Assembly: GCA_027348115.1 (NCBI GenBank)
Contig: DAIEQA010000109.1
Location: 1-64,000 of the forward strand
Origin: Fen-1258 sp027348115
Lineage (GTDB): Bacteria; Bacteroidota; Ignavibacteria; Ignavibacteriales; Melioribacteraceae
Length of the DNA stretch: 64,000 nt
Reading direction: 5' to 3'
Shown here: in pieces, positions 36,394 to 44,728 of the stretch
Layout of the letters: each line of letters begins with the position of its first letter
How positions within the stretch are numbered: the stretch's first letter is position 1
Translations under genes and position numbers: made by a program
Notes under the pieces: model-generated
The model's input: only the letters and a program-made list of their open reading frames with translations
Database searches by the model: none
Told to the model about the DNA's origin: nothing

Positions 36394-38544
36394 ATGACAG
36401 CTCCCGCAAAATCAGCCAAATTATTTTTTGTCTTTTTGTTTCTCCTTTTAGTCGCAAACGGATTAAATGCCCAATCAATTTACGAACCGAGAGATTTATC
36501 CAAAGTAAAATGGTCATATTCCGATTTCGGAAAGATGTGGACTTTCGACTCCGTTCCCGTGGATAGTTTTAAAAACGAATACGGTTTTAGACCTTCACAG
36601 CAATGGCTCGACGACGTACAAATGTCCGCGCTCCAGTTTTCGAGCTTTTGTTCCGCCGCATTTGTTTCTGCCGACGGGTTGATAATGACAAATCACCACT
36701 GCGGAAGACATTGGCTGCCGGGTCTTTCACCAAAAGGCGAGGATTATCTTCGCGATGGATTCTACGCCAAAACTTTGAACGATGAAATAAAGGTGCCCAG
36801 CGCCTACGTCGATCAGTTGATAAGTATTGTTGATGTAACAAAGGATGTTTTAGATACAATGAATCCGGGCAAGGACAGTATGGAAAAAATTATGCTGCGC
36901 GATTCCAAGATTAAAGAGATCGAAAATAAATTTTCTTCGGAGACCGGCCTTGTATGCAAAGTTGTTCAGCTTTACAACGGAAGAAAATATTCTTTGTACG
37001 AATACAAACGCTATTCCGATATTCGTCTTGTTATGGCGCCAGATTTTCAAATAGCTTCCACCGGGTGGGATTGGGATAATTTTACATACCCGCGCTACGA
37101 ACTCGATTTTATGTTCTTCCGCGCTTACGAAAACAACAAACCGGTTAAATGCGAGCATTATTTCAAATGGAGTAAAAAGGGAGCGCAAGAAGGCGAACCT
37201 ATCTTTGTAATCGGGAGACCCGGAAGCACTCAGCGGCTAGCAACAATTTCCGAAATGGAATTCCTTAAAGACAAGATTTATAACTTCAACCTGAAATTTT
37301 ATAACGAAATTTATAAAGTTTATTACGATCTTTTTAAAACAAGAAAGGAAAATCATTCCGAACTTTTGAATATGGTAATGGGAATTGGCAATGCAAGAAA
37401 ATCTTACGCGGGAAGGTATATGGCTTTGCGCGACGAATACATTATGGCTAAGAAAAAAAGTTTTGAAGAAGACTTTCGGCAAAAAGTAAAAGTCGATCCC
37501 GATCTTGAAAAGGAATACGGAACCGTATGGCAGGCAATTACGGATAATATTAACGAGGAGAGAAAAATAATAGACGAGTATTCGGCATTAATGATGGGGC
37601 AGCGTATAAAAATTCCTTTTACAACAGCGGCAATCAACGCAATAAAATTTGCCAACCAGATGAAGCTTCCCGCAGAAGATAGAGAAAACGCATACAAACC
37701 CGATTCCCTGGACGCGACAATTCAAAAACTTTATCCTAAAGATATCGACGCGCAAAGAGACTCGATGCTTCTTGGCGCGCTTGTAAATTTTTTAAATTAC
37801 GTTCTCCCTGCAGATCATTTTATTCGCAAGGATATTTTTAACGAAAAGACCGGCAGCGATGCAGTAAAGTACTTGCTGATAAATTCAAACCTTTCCTCAA
37901 AAGAAAAATTTATGAAATTTTTAAAGGATACAAAGCCGGAAGAAATACTAAACTCATCCGATCCCTTTATTAAGATGGTTCAATTCGGTTATAAACGGCG
38001 CGCGGAATTGGATCCGCAATTCAAAGAAATTGAAAATACTCTGGAAGTATTAAACCAGATGCTCGGCCAGGCGGCGTATAAAGTTTACGGAGATAAAATT
38101 CCGCCCGATGCAACTTCCACGTTAAGAATTTCCAACGGAAGAATAGAAGGTTATGAATATAACGGCACCATCGCTCCGGGCAAAACAACTTTTTACGGAA
38201 TGTACGACCGTTGGAATTCTTTCGGCAGGAAAGAATATCCTTGGGGGCTTCATCCCCGATGGCAAAAAATTCCTGAAGGATTCGATCTCTCGCTTCCTGT
38301 AGGTTTTGCCTCGACAAACGATATTGTGGGCGGTAATTCCGGTAGCTCGGTTATAAATGAAAATAAAGAAGTTGTCGGTTTGGTTCACGACGGCAACCTT
38401 GAAAGTCTTGCCGGCGATTTTATTTTCTTGCCGGAAAATAACCGTACGGTTGCAACCGACTCTTACGGATTAATCGAAGCGCTTCATTATTATTTTAAGG
38501 CGGACCGGCTTGTTAACGAGTTGAGAAACAGCAAAATAGAATAA
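36394..38544 (+). CDS. S46 dipeptidyl-peptidase (DPP7-like), second copy
   Basis: The 716-residue protein has a signal peptide (hydrophobic at residues 8-24) and the same S46 motifs: IMTNHHCGRHW (His 101-102) and Ser649 in GGNSGSS, followed by GLVHDGN. The glycine in DGN again points to DPP7-like rather than DPP11-like specificity. It is clearly paralogous to the preceding gene but diverged along its length, so the duplication is old and the two may prefer different peptides. The frame starts at ATG 36394 without a strong Shine-Dalgarno. The following 790 bases are non-coding. Confidence 0.92.
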   Translation: MTAPAKSAKLFFVFLFLLLVANGLNAQSIYEPRDLSKVKWSYSDFGKMWTFDSVPVDSFKNEYGFRPSQQWLDDVQMSALQFSSFCSAAFVSADGLIMTNHHCGRHWLPGLSPKGEDYLRDGFYAKTLNDEIKVPSAYVDQLISIVDVTKDVLDTMNPGKDSMEKIMLRDSKIKEIENKFSSETGLVCKVVQLYNGRKYSLYEYKRYSDIRLVMAPDFQIASTGWDWDNFTYPRYELDFMFFRAYENNKPVKCEHYFKWSKKGAQEGEPIFVIGRPGSTQRLATISEMEFLKDKIYNFNLKFYNEIYKVYYDLFKTRKENHSELLNMVMGIGNARKSYAGRYMALRDEYIMAKKKSFEEDFRQKVKVDPDLEKEYGTVWQAITDNINEERKIIDEYSALMMGQRIKIPFTTAAINAIKFANQMKLPAEDRENAYKPDSLDATIQKLYPKDIDAQRDSMLLGALVNFLNYVLPADHFIRKDIFNEKTGSDAVKYLLINSNLSSKEKFMKFLKDTKPEEILNSSDPFIKMVQFGYKRRAELDPQFKEIENTLEVLNQMLGQAAYKVYGDKIPPDATSTLRISNGRIEGYEYNGTIAPGKTTFYGMYDRWNSFGRKEYPWGLHPRWQKIPEGFDLSLPVGFASTNDIVGGNSGSSVINENKEVVGLVHDGNLESLAGDFIFLPENNRTVATDSYGLIEALHYYFKADRLVNELRNSKIE

Positions 38545-38574
38545 TTAATTCTAATTACCGGCAACAAACATTAT

Positions 38575-39050
38575 TCGGTTTGTCTCAAAAGAAAATTTAA
38601 CCGATGCCCGCTTTTTAAAATATGCCGTTTTTATAAAGAGAACATTCCATTTCTTATTGTGAAAACGGCATTTTCTATTAAAAATCTCGGTTTAATTATA
38701 AAAACTCCCGGGCTTCTATTAGAATGTAGCGAGTTTCTATTAGGGGGTCGCGATTTTCAATTTAAATATCGTAGTTTAATAATAGGTGTTCATTAATTTC
38801 AATTAGAAAGTAATCAATTCTTATTAACGGTTCCCTATTTCCTATTAGAATATTATGGTTTCATAATAAGAACTTGCGGATTTCAATTAGAACGCTGCAA
38901 TTTCTTATTGAATAAACGCGATTGTCCATTTAAATATCCCGGTTCAATAATAATAATGAGCAAGCTTTATTTATAATTTCGCAGTTTCTTTTAGGAAAAT
39001 CTAGGTTGTTTATATAATGATCGTTGTTTTTTCAACCGAAACAATGAATT
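38575..39050. repeat. degenerate 21-bp periodic array, copy 2 (non-coding)
   Basis: About 22 units of near 21 bases fill this gap. The TTC (or its counterpart) that starts each unit falls at 38714, 38735, 38756, 38776, 38798, 38818, 38839, 38860, 38882, 38902, 38924, 38943, 38967, 38986 and 39006, and the pattern extends weakly to both sides. The unit is TTC, an AT-rich core ending TTAGAA, then a short part rich in CG. The best cores read TTCTATTAGAA, an odd palindrome. Two units 8 cycles apart share ATTTAAATATC. No frame is open across it. Confidence 0.7.
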
Positions 39051-39336
39051 CGGAAGAGAAAAGGTGTTATTCATTTAGCTTAGAGATTATTCGATTTAAA
39101 ATTCCCCGAATTTCCGGATTGTTAATCCGTAATAAACCTTCTAAATTATAACAGCGCATATTTTTATATAAAAATGTTTTCGACAATTACATGGTTTTTT
39201 AATGGTGTTAATCAATGAAAAGCAATGATTCGACGGCGGCGCACAATTTTTGAATTTGATTTGTTCTTTTTGAAACTTTTTTGCTGCAAATTAAATTTAT
39301 TAAGACTGGAGCGAGATATAGCAAGAAAGGGAATTT
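39051..39336. other. intergenic stretch after the array
   Basis: This AT-rich sequence carries no gene I can support. The short hairpin-like ATTTCCGGATTGTTAATCCG near 39110 is weak. It must contain the promoter of the DUF1289-cobO operon. Confidence 0.4.
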
Positions 39337-39537
39337 ATGCAGATCAATACAACACCGAATTCGCCGTGTAATAAAGACTGCATTATGGATCAGGAAACAC
39401 ACTATTGTAAAGGTTGTTACCGCACTATTGAAGAAATAATTAGGTGGCAGTTTTTAACGACCGAAGAAAAAAATAATATTCTTGTGCTTACAGAGCAGCG
39501 TAAGAAATCGATTAATATAAATCATCATCCCTCATAA
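39337..39537 (+). CDS. DUF1289 small Cys-rich protein
   Basis: The 66-residue protein matches the DUF1289 pattern: SPCNKDC near residues 9-15, then YCKGCYRTIEEIIRWQFLT. The four cysteines probably bind a metal. In other bacteria the family is small and uncharacterised. The stop TAA shares one base with the ATG of the cobalamin adenosyltransferase gene, which implies coupled translation. ATG 39337 follows AAAGGGAA. Confidence 0.85.
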   Translation: MQINTTPNSPCNKDCIMDQETHYCKGCYRTIEEIIRWQFLTTEEKNNILVLTEQRKKSININHHPS

Positions 39538-40070
39538 TGAAAAAGTTAGATCGAGGATTTGTTCAAGTCTATACCGGAAACGGGAAAGGAAAAACCACGG
39601 CGGCAATTGGGCAAGCTGTTCGTGCAGCCGGTGCGGGATTGAAGTCTTATATAATTCAATTTATGAAGGAATATCCGTACAGCGAAATGAATTCGTTGAA
39701 AAATTTAAGCGAGTGGATTACAATTGAACAAATTTGCGGCGATGATTTTGTATTAAAAAAAGTACCGCCGCCCGCAAGCGAAATTGATAAAGCCAAGACT
39801 GCATTAGCAAATGTTAAACGAAAGATGACGGAAGGTTTGTACGATTTAATAGTATTGGATGAAGTCTGTGTTTCGATTTATTTCGGCTTAGTTACCGAAT
39901 CCGACGTTTTACTGCTGATAGATTCCAAACCAAACAATGTGGAATTAATTCTTACAGGAAGATACTGCCCGCAGTCGATAATTGATAAAGCTGATCTTGT
40001 AACGGAAATGAAAGAAGTGAAACATTATTATGCAGAGGGCGTACTTGCCAGGAAGGGAATAGAATCCTGA
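39537..40070 (+). CDS. cobO: cob(I)yrinic acid a,c-diamide adenosyltransferase
   Basis: The 177-residue protein has the CobO/BtuR layout: P-loop GNGKGKTTAAIG (residues 13-24), the RAAGAGLKSYIIQFMK strand, LIVLDEVCVSIYFGL and LILTGRYCPQSIIDKADLVTEMKEVKHYY. It transfers the adenosyl group from ATP to cobalt of corrinoids, making coenzyme B12. No other cobalamin gene is near, so it may serve salvage. Coupled to the DUF1289 gene by a one-base overlap. Confidence 0.92.
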   Translation: MKKLDRGFVQVYTGNGKGKTTAAIGQAVRAAGAGLKSYIIQFMKEYPYSEMNSLKNLSEWITIEQICGDDFVLKKVPPPASEIDKAKTALANVKRKMTEGLYDLIVLDEVCVSIYFGLVTESDVLLLIDSKPNNVELILTGRYCPQSIIDKADLVTEMKEVKHYYAEGVLARKGIES

Positions 40071-40108
40071 CGAATTTTAACAAATTAATTTAAGGCATCA
40101 AACGCATT

Positions 40109-40315
40109 TTATGCGGCAGCATTTGCCTTAGTAGATTCGGAATTAATCTCTACTTTTTCCTCGTTTAAAGAAGCGATAAATTTTTCCATATCTTCAAGTC
40201 TCTTAAAGAAATGGAAACCGTCTTCGGCTTCATAACCGTAGGGAGCGGTTTTAATCAAATAAAACATAAAACCCATAAATAATGCGCTGAATAACAAGAA
40301 TAAGTAAACGAACAT
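40109..40315 (-). CDS. small single-helix membrane protein, unknown
   Basis: The 68-residue protein begins MFVYLFLLFSALFMGFMFYLI, one membrane helix, and continues as a charged cytoplasmic or periplasmic tail (EDMEKFIASLNEEKVEINSE). ATG 40315 follows GGAG at good distance; the frame opens at TTG 40321. The tail has helical character. I do not recognise a family. It lies between cobO and the ATP-grasp gene and is transcribed toward cobO. Confidence 0.6.
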   Translation of the reverse strand: MFVYLFLLFSALFMGFMFYLIKTAPYGYEAEDGFHFFKRLEDMEKFIASLNEEKVEINSESTKANAAA

Positions 40316-40471
40316 AACCAATACTCCAATTCTGATAGAATATTATCGAAAACGATTGGAAAAAATTTAGGGTATGATTGATTTTTTTTAAAGAATAAAT
40401 AGACGACCGATGAATTATTGCCGTTTTAAGCAATAAATGCGGTATTTAAGCGAAAAAAAAGGTTATTAGCG

Positions 40472-41512
40472 CTAAGAATTTTTTCTGGCATAGGCAAAAT
40501 CTACAATCATCTTAAGGGCTTTTTTATAAGAATAGCCGGCATGTGTGGCCGAACGCATAAAACCGGCGTCTTCCTGCAGATCGGGGTTCGGATTTACTTC
40601 GAGAACATACAATTTGTTATTCCCTTTGGAAAGTCTCATGTCCACGCGGGCGTAATCCCGGCATCCAACGGCACGTATGCACTGCAGGGCCATTTTTTCC
40701 GCTTCTTTTCTGATTTTTTCCGGGAGTACTGCAGGGCAGATAGGTATTGTTTTATGATAAGCTTCGTGTGTAGGATCCCATTTTGCCTGGAAACTAACAA
40801 TAGGATGAAGATTTTCCGGCATATTTGAGAAGTCGATTTCGCTTATTGGCAAAACCTGAAGTTCTTTATCCCCAAAAACTGCAACATTCAGTTCTCTTCC
40901 AAGAATGAATTCTTCCACAAGAGCGGGCTGCTTAAAGGAAGTAAAAACGTATTCCACTCTTTTTTTAAGGGCTTCAACATTATCCACTATAGAATCGTTA
41001 TCAATACCAACGCTGGCGTCTTCGAGCGCAGGTTTAACAATTAACGGATACTTTAATCCTAACCGGAACTGCCTGTCCATCGACCTGATAATTTTATATT
41101 GGGGGGTACGAATTCCAAGTGAACTTAAAATTCTCTTGGTTAAGGTTTTATTTTGACATGTGCCAAGTGCGAGAGCGGGAGCGCCGGTATAAGTAACATT
41201 TAATAATTCCAGGAAACCGGTAAAGCTCATTTCGAGCCGGGGCTGATCTTTAAAGATTTCGACAAGATTAAATACAACATCGGGCTTATTCTTCTCATAA
41301 TCCTTCATAAACAACTGAAGGTTATCCATAATATTCAATGTATAAGCGTCATACCCACTTTTACTAAGGGCTTCGGCAATGTATTCGTATTCGGAAATGG
41401 GATCGCTTGCCTCAAGTCCGAAAACGGGTTCAAAATCCAGTTCTTTAGCTCTTTTTGCCGGTTTTTTGTACTGCTCGGGGTAAACCTCGTTATAAACTAC
41501 CGCTACTTTCAT
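40472..41512 (-). CDS. ATP-grasp ligase of the D-Ala-D-Ala ligase type
   Basis: The 346-residue protein has the D-Ala-D-Ala ligase fold: N-terminal Rossmann part (MKVAVVYNEVYPEQ; DVVFNLVE), ATP-grasp parts YPLIVKPALEDASVGID, LVEEFILGRELNVAVFG and metal-binding YVLEVNPNPDLQEDAGF. Typical Ddl enzymes have a similar length, but the substrate-binding region differs (CRDYARVDMRLSKG), and no mur/fts genes are near. It more likely joins another amino acid or peptide. The start is divergent from a cysteine-peptidase gene; the pair may act on one product. Ligase class is firm, substrate unknown. Confidence 0.85.
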   Translation of the reverse strand: MKVAVVYNEVYPEQYKKPAKRAKELDFEPVFGLEASDPISEYEYIAEALSKSGYDAYTLNIMDNLQLFMKDYEKNKPDVVFNLVEIFKDQPRLEMSFTGFLELLNVTYTGAPALALGTCQNKTLTKRILSSLGIRTPQYKIIRSMDRQFRLGLKYPLIVKPALEDASVGIDNDSIVDNVEALKKRVEYVFTSFKQPALVEEFILGRELNVAVFGDKELQVLPISEIDFSNMPENLHPIVSFQAKWDPTHEAYHKTIPICPAVLPEKIRKEAEKMALQCIRAVGCRDYARVDMRLSKGNNKLYVLEVNPNPDLQEDAGFMRSATHAGYSYKKALKMIVDFAYARKNS

Positions 41513-41610
41513 TATGCTTCAAAATTTTTTTTACAAAGTAAACAAAAATGTTTGGCATTACAAAACTTTTGTTATTTTTGCTCAATCACGATGCACGAGA
41601 ATTTTCGACT

Positions 41611-42447
41611 ATGAGTTTTTATCCCCAACCCAATAAGTATCAGTGTGGGCCGTTTGCGTTGAAGTATGCGCTTGTAATGCTCGGAATATTCAAAGATGAA
41701 GATCAAATAGGAATTATTGCAGGCAGCACATGGTGGTCCGGTACGGATGAGTTTGGTTTAGCGCGGGCCGCAAGAAGATTCGAATGTAAGATGAAACATT
41801 TTCAATCGAGCAACCCGGATGATGCGCGCCGCATGCTGATTCAAGAATTGAAGAAAGGTCATCCGTGTATTCTATCGGTTAAGAATTGGGAACATTGGAA
41901 CACAGTTGTTAGCTATCAAAAAGGAAATTACGTTGTAATCGACAGCGAACTTGATAAAGTTGTTTCCGTTCAGACTTCAAATTCGTTATTAAGAAATTGG
42001 AAATATGTAGAAAAAGAAACTGGCATTAAAAGTTACGATGGATATGCGCTTATTCCGAAATTCAAAGTTTTGACGCGGGCAAAGTTAACGCCGGATAAAG
42101 CTCACTTTGTGATGTACGATAAGAACGAAGACCTTGCAAAAAAGTGGGACCAGTACACAAACGATTTAATTAATATTTGCAAACCGAGGACTAAGCTCAG
42201 TTCGAACATAATTACATTTTCCGAATTTCTTCGGCGCAACGAAGATAATCTTGTGCGCCGCGTTGCAAACTGGCACGGCGAGCCGACATTTTCCGAATTA
42301 AAAAAAATTTTAACAAATATGAAATTCATTGCGGAAGTTTATGATTTAATTGTACCGGAAGACGACGAGAAACGCGCGGCTATAGATATCGCCTCGATAC
42401 TAATGATGTACTCTTGCGGTAAATACGGCATGAACCCGATTTATTAA
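41611..42447 (+). CDS. papain-like C39-type cysteine peptidase
   Basis: The 278-residue protein begins MSFYPQPNKYQCGPFALKY. The catalytic cysteine is in QCGP (residue 12), the histidine in EHWNTVVSY (about 99) and the aspartate in YVVIDSELDK. These form a C39-type papain-like domain of about 150 residues. The C-terminal 120 residues are helical and unlike known families. The frame opens at 41548, but ATG 41611 starts directly at the domain. There is no signal peptide and no ABC exporter near, unlike bacteriocin-processing C39 proteins. Divergent promoters with the ATP-grasp gene lie in 41513-41610. Confidence 0.8.
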   Translation: MSFYPQPNKYQCGPFALKYALVMLGIFKDEDQIGIIAGSTWWSGTDEFGLARAARRFECKMKHFQSSNPDDARRMLIQELKKGHPCILSVKNWEHWNTVVSYQKGNYVVIDSELDKVVSVQTSNSLLRNWKYVEKETGIKSYDGYALIPKFKVLTRAKLTPDKAHFVMYDKNEDLAKKWDQYTNDLINICKPRTKLSSNIITFSEFLRRNEDNLVRRVANWHGEPTFSELKKILTNMKFIAEVYDLIVPEDDEKRAAIDIASILMMYSCGKYGMNPIY

Positions 42448-42495
42448 TCGTTATGCCGGCAAAAACAGCTCCCGTTAATTTAAAGCGAAATAACA

Positions 42496-43050
42496 ATGAG
42501 ACACCCGAATATACTTCAAAGAGAAAACACGGCGCTTTTGGTAATAGACATACAGGAAAAAATTCTTCCCGTAATTTTTGAACACGAGCGTGTTGTAGAA
42601 AACGCCTTAAAGCTTGTCAATGGTTTTAAAACCATGAATGTTCCTATTTTTTATACGGAGCAGTATCCAAAAGGATTGGGACACACCGAAAGCAAAATTA
42701 AATCCGCTCTTCAGGGAATAGAAGCTATTGAGAAGATGAGTTTCAGCTGTTACGGAGCTGGAAATCTTTTTGAGATTCTTGAGAAAAATAATATAAGCAA
42801 GGTGGTTGTATGCGGCGTAGAGAGTCATGTTTGCGTCATGCAGACTGTTTTAGATTTGCTTGAGGAGGAATTCCAGGTTTTTGCAGCGGCGGACGCTATG
42901 TCTTCCCGAAGAAAATTCGATTATGAAATTGCTTTGAGAAGGATGGAAAAGAACGACGCGGAAATTACGCTTACCGAATCTATATTGTTCGAAATGCTTA
43001 ATGTTTGCGGTACGGATGAGTTTAAAACAATTTCGAAGCTTGTGAAATAA
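42496..43050 (+). CDS. isochorismatase-family hydrolase
   Basis: The 184-residue protein has the cysteine-hydrolase triad: Asp in LLVIDIQEKI (about residue 19), Lys in the KIKSALQGIEAIEKMSF region and Cys in VVCGVESHVCVM (about residue 116). The cis-peptide-forming VESHVC is typical of the YcaC/nicotinamidase-like group. Substrates of this branch are mostly unknown; they hydrolyse amides or enol ethers. It lies 48 bases after the C39 gene on the same strand and may share its transcript. Confidence 0.85.
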   Translation: MRHPNILQRENTALLVIDIQEKILPVIFEHERVVENALKLVNGFKTMNVPIFYTEQYPKGLGHTESKIKSALQGIEAIEKMSFSCYGAGNLFEILEKNNISKVVVCGVESHVCVMQTVLDLLEEEFQVFAAADAMSSRRKFDYEIALRRMEKNDAEITLTESILFEMLNVCGTDEFKTISKLVK

Positions 43051-43067
43051 GTAAAATAATGTTTTAA

Positions 43068-43565
43068 TTATTTCTTGTGTTTCTTCGGATACTCGAATAA
43101 AATAATTTTTCCGCAGTGTCTTTCGGTTTCTTTCCACGAGTTAATTTTTAATTCCAACCCGGTTACGGCGCAGGTAGGCATATCCGTAACAAATTGATCT
43201 CCGAGCAAGTTAACGAAATTCGAGATACCGGGATTATGCCCGAAGAGCATAGCACATTTTACATCGTCAGGAATTTCGCGCACAACTTCCGTAAGCTCTC
43301 TCATAGTCGCTTCGTATATTCTCTCTTCTTCCAAAATATTTTCAGATTCGTAATGAAGAACCTTTGCAAATATTTTAGCAGTGGAAAGAGCGCGCACGGC
43401 AGGACTGCTCACGATTAAATCTGGTTTTATTTTTTTATCGAGAAGCGCTTTTGCAATTATTGGGGCATCGTGCTCTCCGCGATCGTTTAGAGGTCTTTCA
43501 AAATCCGTTTGGCTGCTGTCATCCCAACTCGATTTTGCGTGACGGATTAAGTAAAGTGTTTTCAT
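43068..43565 (-). CDS. sixA: phosphohistidine phosphatase, SixA-like
   Basis: The 165-residue protein is a histidine phosphatase: RHG motif as LIRHAKSSWDDSSQTD (residues 5-20), FERPLNDRGEHDA, LIVSSPAVRALSTA and the second histidine in CAMLFGHNPGISNFV. SixA-type enzymes remove phosphate from phosphohistidine of signalling proteins. ATG 43565 gives the family N-terminus; ATG 43577 overlaps the upstream stop as TGATG and could be used too. It is the last gene of the cbb3 operon by orientation and spacing, an unusual partner. Confidence 0.85.
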   Translation of the reverse strand: MKTLYLIRHAKSSWDDSSQTDFERPLNDRGEHDAPIIAKALLDKKIKPDLIVSSPAVRALSTAKIFAKVLHYESENILEEERIYEATMRELTEVVREIPDDVKCAMLFGHNPGISNFVNLLGDQFVTDMPTCAVTGLELKINSWKETERHCGKIILFEYPKKHKK

Positions 43566-43576
43566 TTGAGCATTCA

Positions 43577-44281
43577 TCAATGGCACATTGGCGCCTGCAT
43601 AGAAGATTGCGCCGCGAACTTAGGGCTTAAATACGGAATTCCGAGATTCAATCCGCGAAGGATAAAAAGTAAAGCGAGAATTACAGTAAGCGCAGGAATT
43701 AATTTACCAATTCGTTTTCGAAGATTTATATTAATTGATTTGCCGAGCATAGCAGCCGCAAACATTATTGGAAAAGTGCCGAGTCCGAATAATGCCATAT
43801 AAAGTGCGCCGTTTAATGCTGAACCCGTAGAAAGAGCGCCTGCAATTCCTACATAAACAAATCCGCAGGGAAGCAACCCGTTTAGCAATCCTATTGTAAA
43901 AAGGGAGGTATTGTTTCGCTTCAAAATTAACAGGGCAAAATTTGTTTTAATAAACGTTGTGATTGCAACGTAAATTTTTGTTCCCGAAATTTTTGTTTTG
44001 GTTTTCCGCGGAGTAATTACATAAACTAATATTATTGCGCCAAGTATAATTGAAAGATTTTGCTGAACCCCGAATAACACCAACCTATTACCGAATAATC
44101 CGAAAAGAGCGCCCATCAATGCGTATGTTACTGCGCGGCCTAAATTATACAAGACTCGTCCGAGCAATATTTTGAACTGCGATTCCCCAACAACAGGCAG
44201 CGCAAGAACAATCGGTCCGCACATTCCAACGCAATGCACGCTGCCGACTAATCCTACTAAGAAACCGGTCCAGACTTCCAT
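43577..44281 (-). CDS. SafE/UreH-like membrane protein of the cbb3 operon
   Basis: The 234-residue protein has six membrane helices and the family motifs GLVGSVHCVGMCGPIVLALP near the N-terminus and GLLPCGFVYVGIAGALSTGS near residue 140. The paired HCVGMCG cysteines and the C-terminal MCH could bind copper. Proteins of this type are common at the end of cbb3 clusters and are thought to help copper delivery or cytochrome assembly; here that is inferred. Start is adjacent to the ccoH stop. The end overlaps the SixA gene. Confidence 0.85.
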   Translation of the reverse strand: MEVWTGFLVGLVGSVHCVGMCGPIVLALPVVGESQFKILLGRVLYNLGRAVTYALMGALFGLFGNRLVLFGVQQNLSIILGAIILVYVITPRKTKTKISGTKIYVAITTFIKTNFALLILKRNNTSLFTIGLLNGLLPCGFVYVGIAGALSTGSALNGALYMALFGLGTFPIMFAAAMLGKSININLRKRIGKLIPALTVILALLFILRGLNLGIPYLSPKFAAQSSMQAPMCH

Positions 44282-44728
44282 TTAATTTACCATTATAATC
44301 TTTTCGTTAAAATAAGAATTTCCTTTTGCAATCCAATCCACCTGCACTTTCCAAAGTCCTTTGGCAAGATTGTCGGTCCGAATGTATTGAGTGCGCGTGC
44401 TGTCCGGCGAAATGTTTACGGTAAAATCTTTTGTCTTATCGGAAGGGCGGTAGAGTTTTATTTTTCCTTCGTACTCGTCGGCTTTAAATATTTTTGGGAA
44501 CACAAATTTCAGCGTCACCGGCTCAATTGAAATATCCAATTGTTTAGGCAGGGCCTTGGTTCTGTTCATCTTATCTATTTGATCCTGGTATCTAATTTCT
44601 TTAGCGTAATAATCGTTGGTTACAAGTCCAACGTCTTGACCCATAAAAACAAATACCAGCGCAATGATGCCGAGGGCGAACAATGTATATACAATTGCAA
44701 TGTTGGTACCCCATGATAATTTTTTCAT
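44282..44728 (-). CDS. ccoH: CcoH/FixH-family protein
   Basis: The 148-residue protein has one N-terminal membrane helix (IAIVYTLFALGIIALVFVFM) and a periplasmic domain with the FixH sequence DVGLVTNDYYAKEIRYQDQIDKMNRT and later LAKGLWKVQVDW. CcoH helps stabilise and assemble the cbb3 oxidase. Its ATG shares one base with the ccoG stop, so translation is coupled. Length and topology fit the family. Confidence 0.9.
   Translation of the reverse strand: MKKLSWGTNIAIVYTLFALGIIALVFVFMGQDVGLVTNDYYAKEIRYQDQIDKMNRTKALPKQLDISIEPVTLKFVFPKIFKADEYEGKIKLYRPSDKTKDFTVNISPDSTRTQYIRTDNLAKGLWKVQVDWIAKGNSYFNEKIIMVN

Noticed and set aside
38575..39050. CRISPR array
   Set aside because: No exact repeat, no distinct spacers and no cas genes; the 21-bp periodicity is degenerate throughout.
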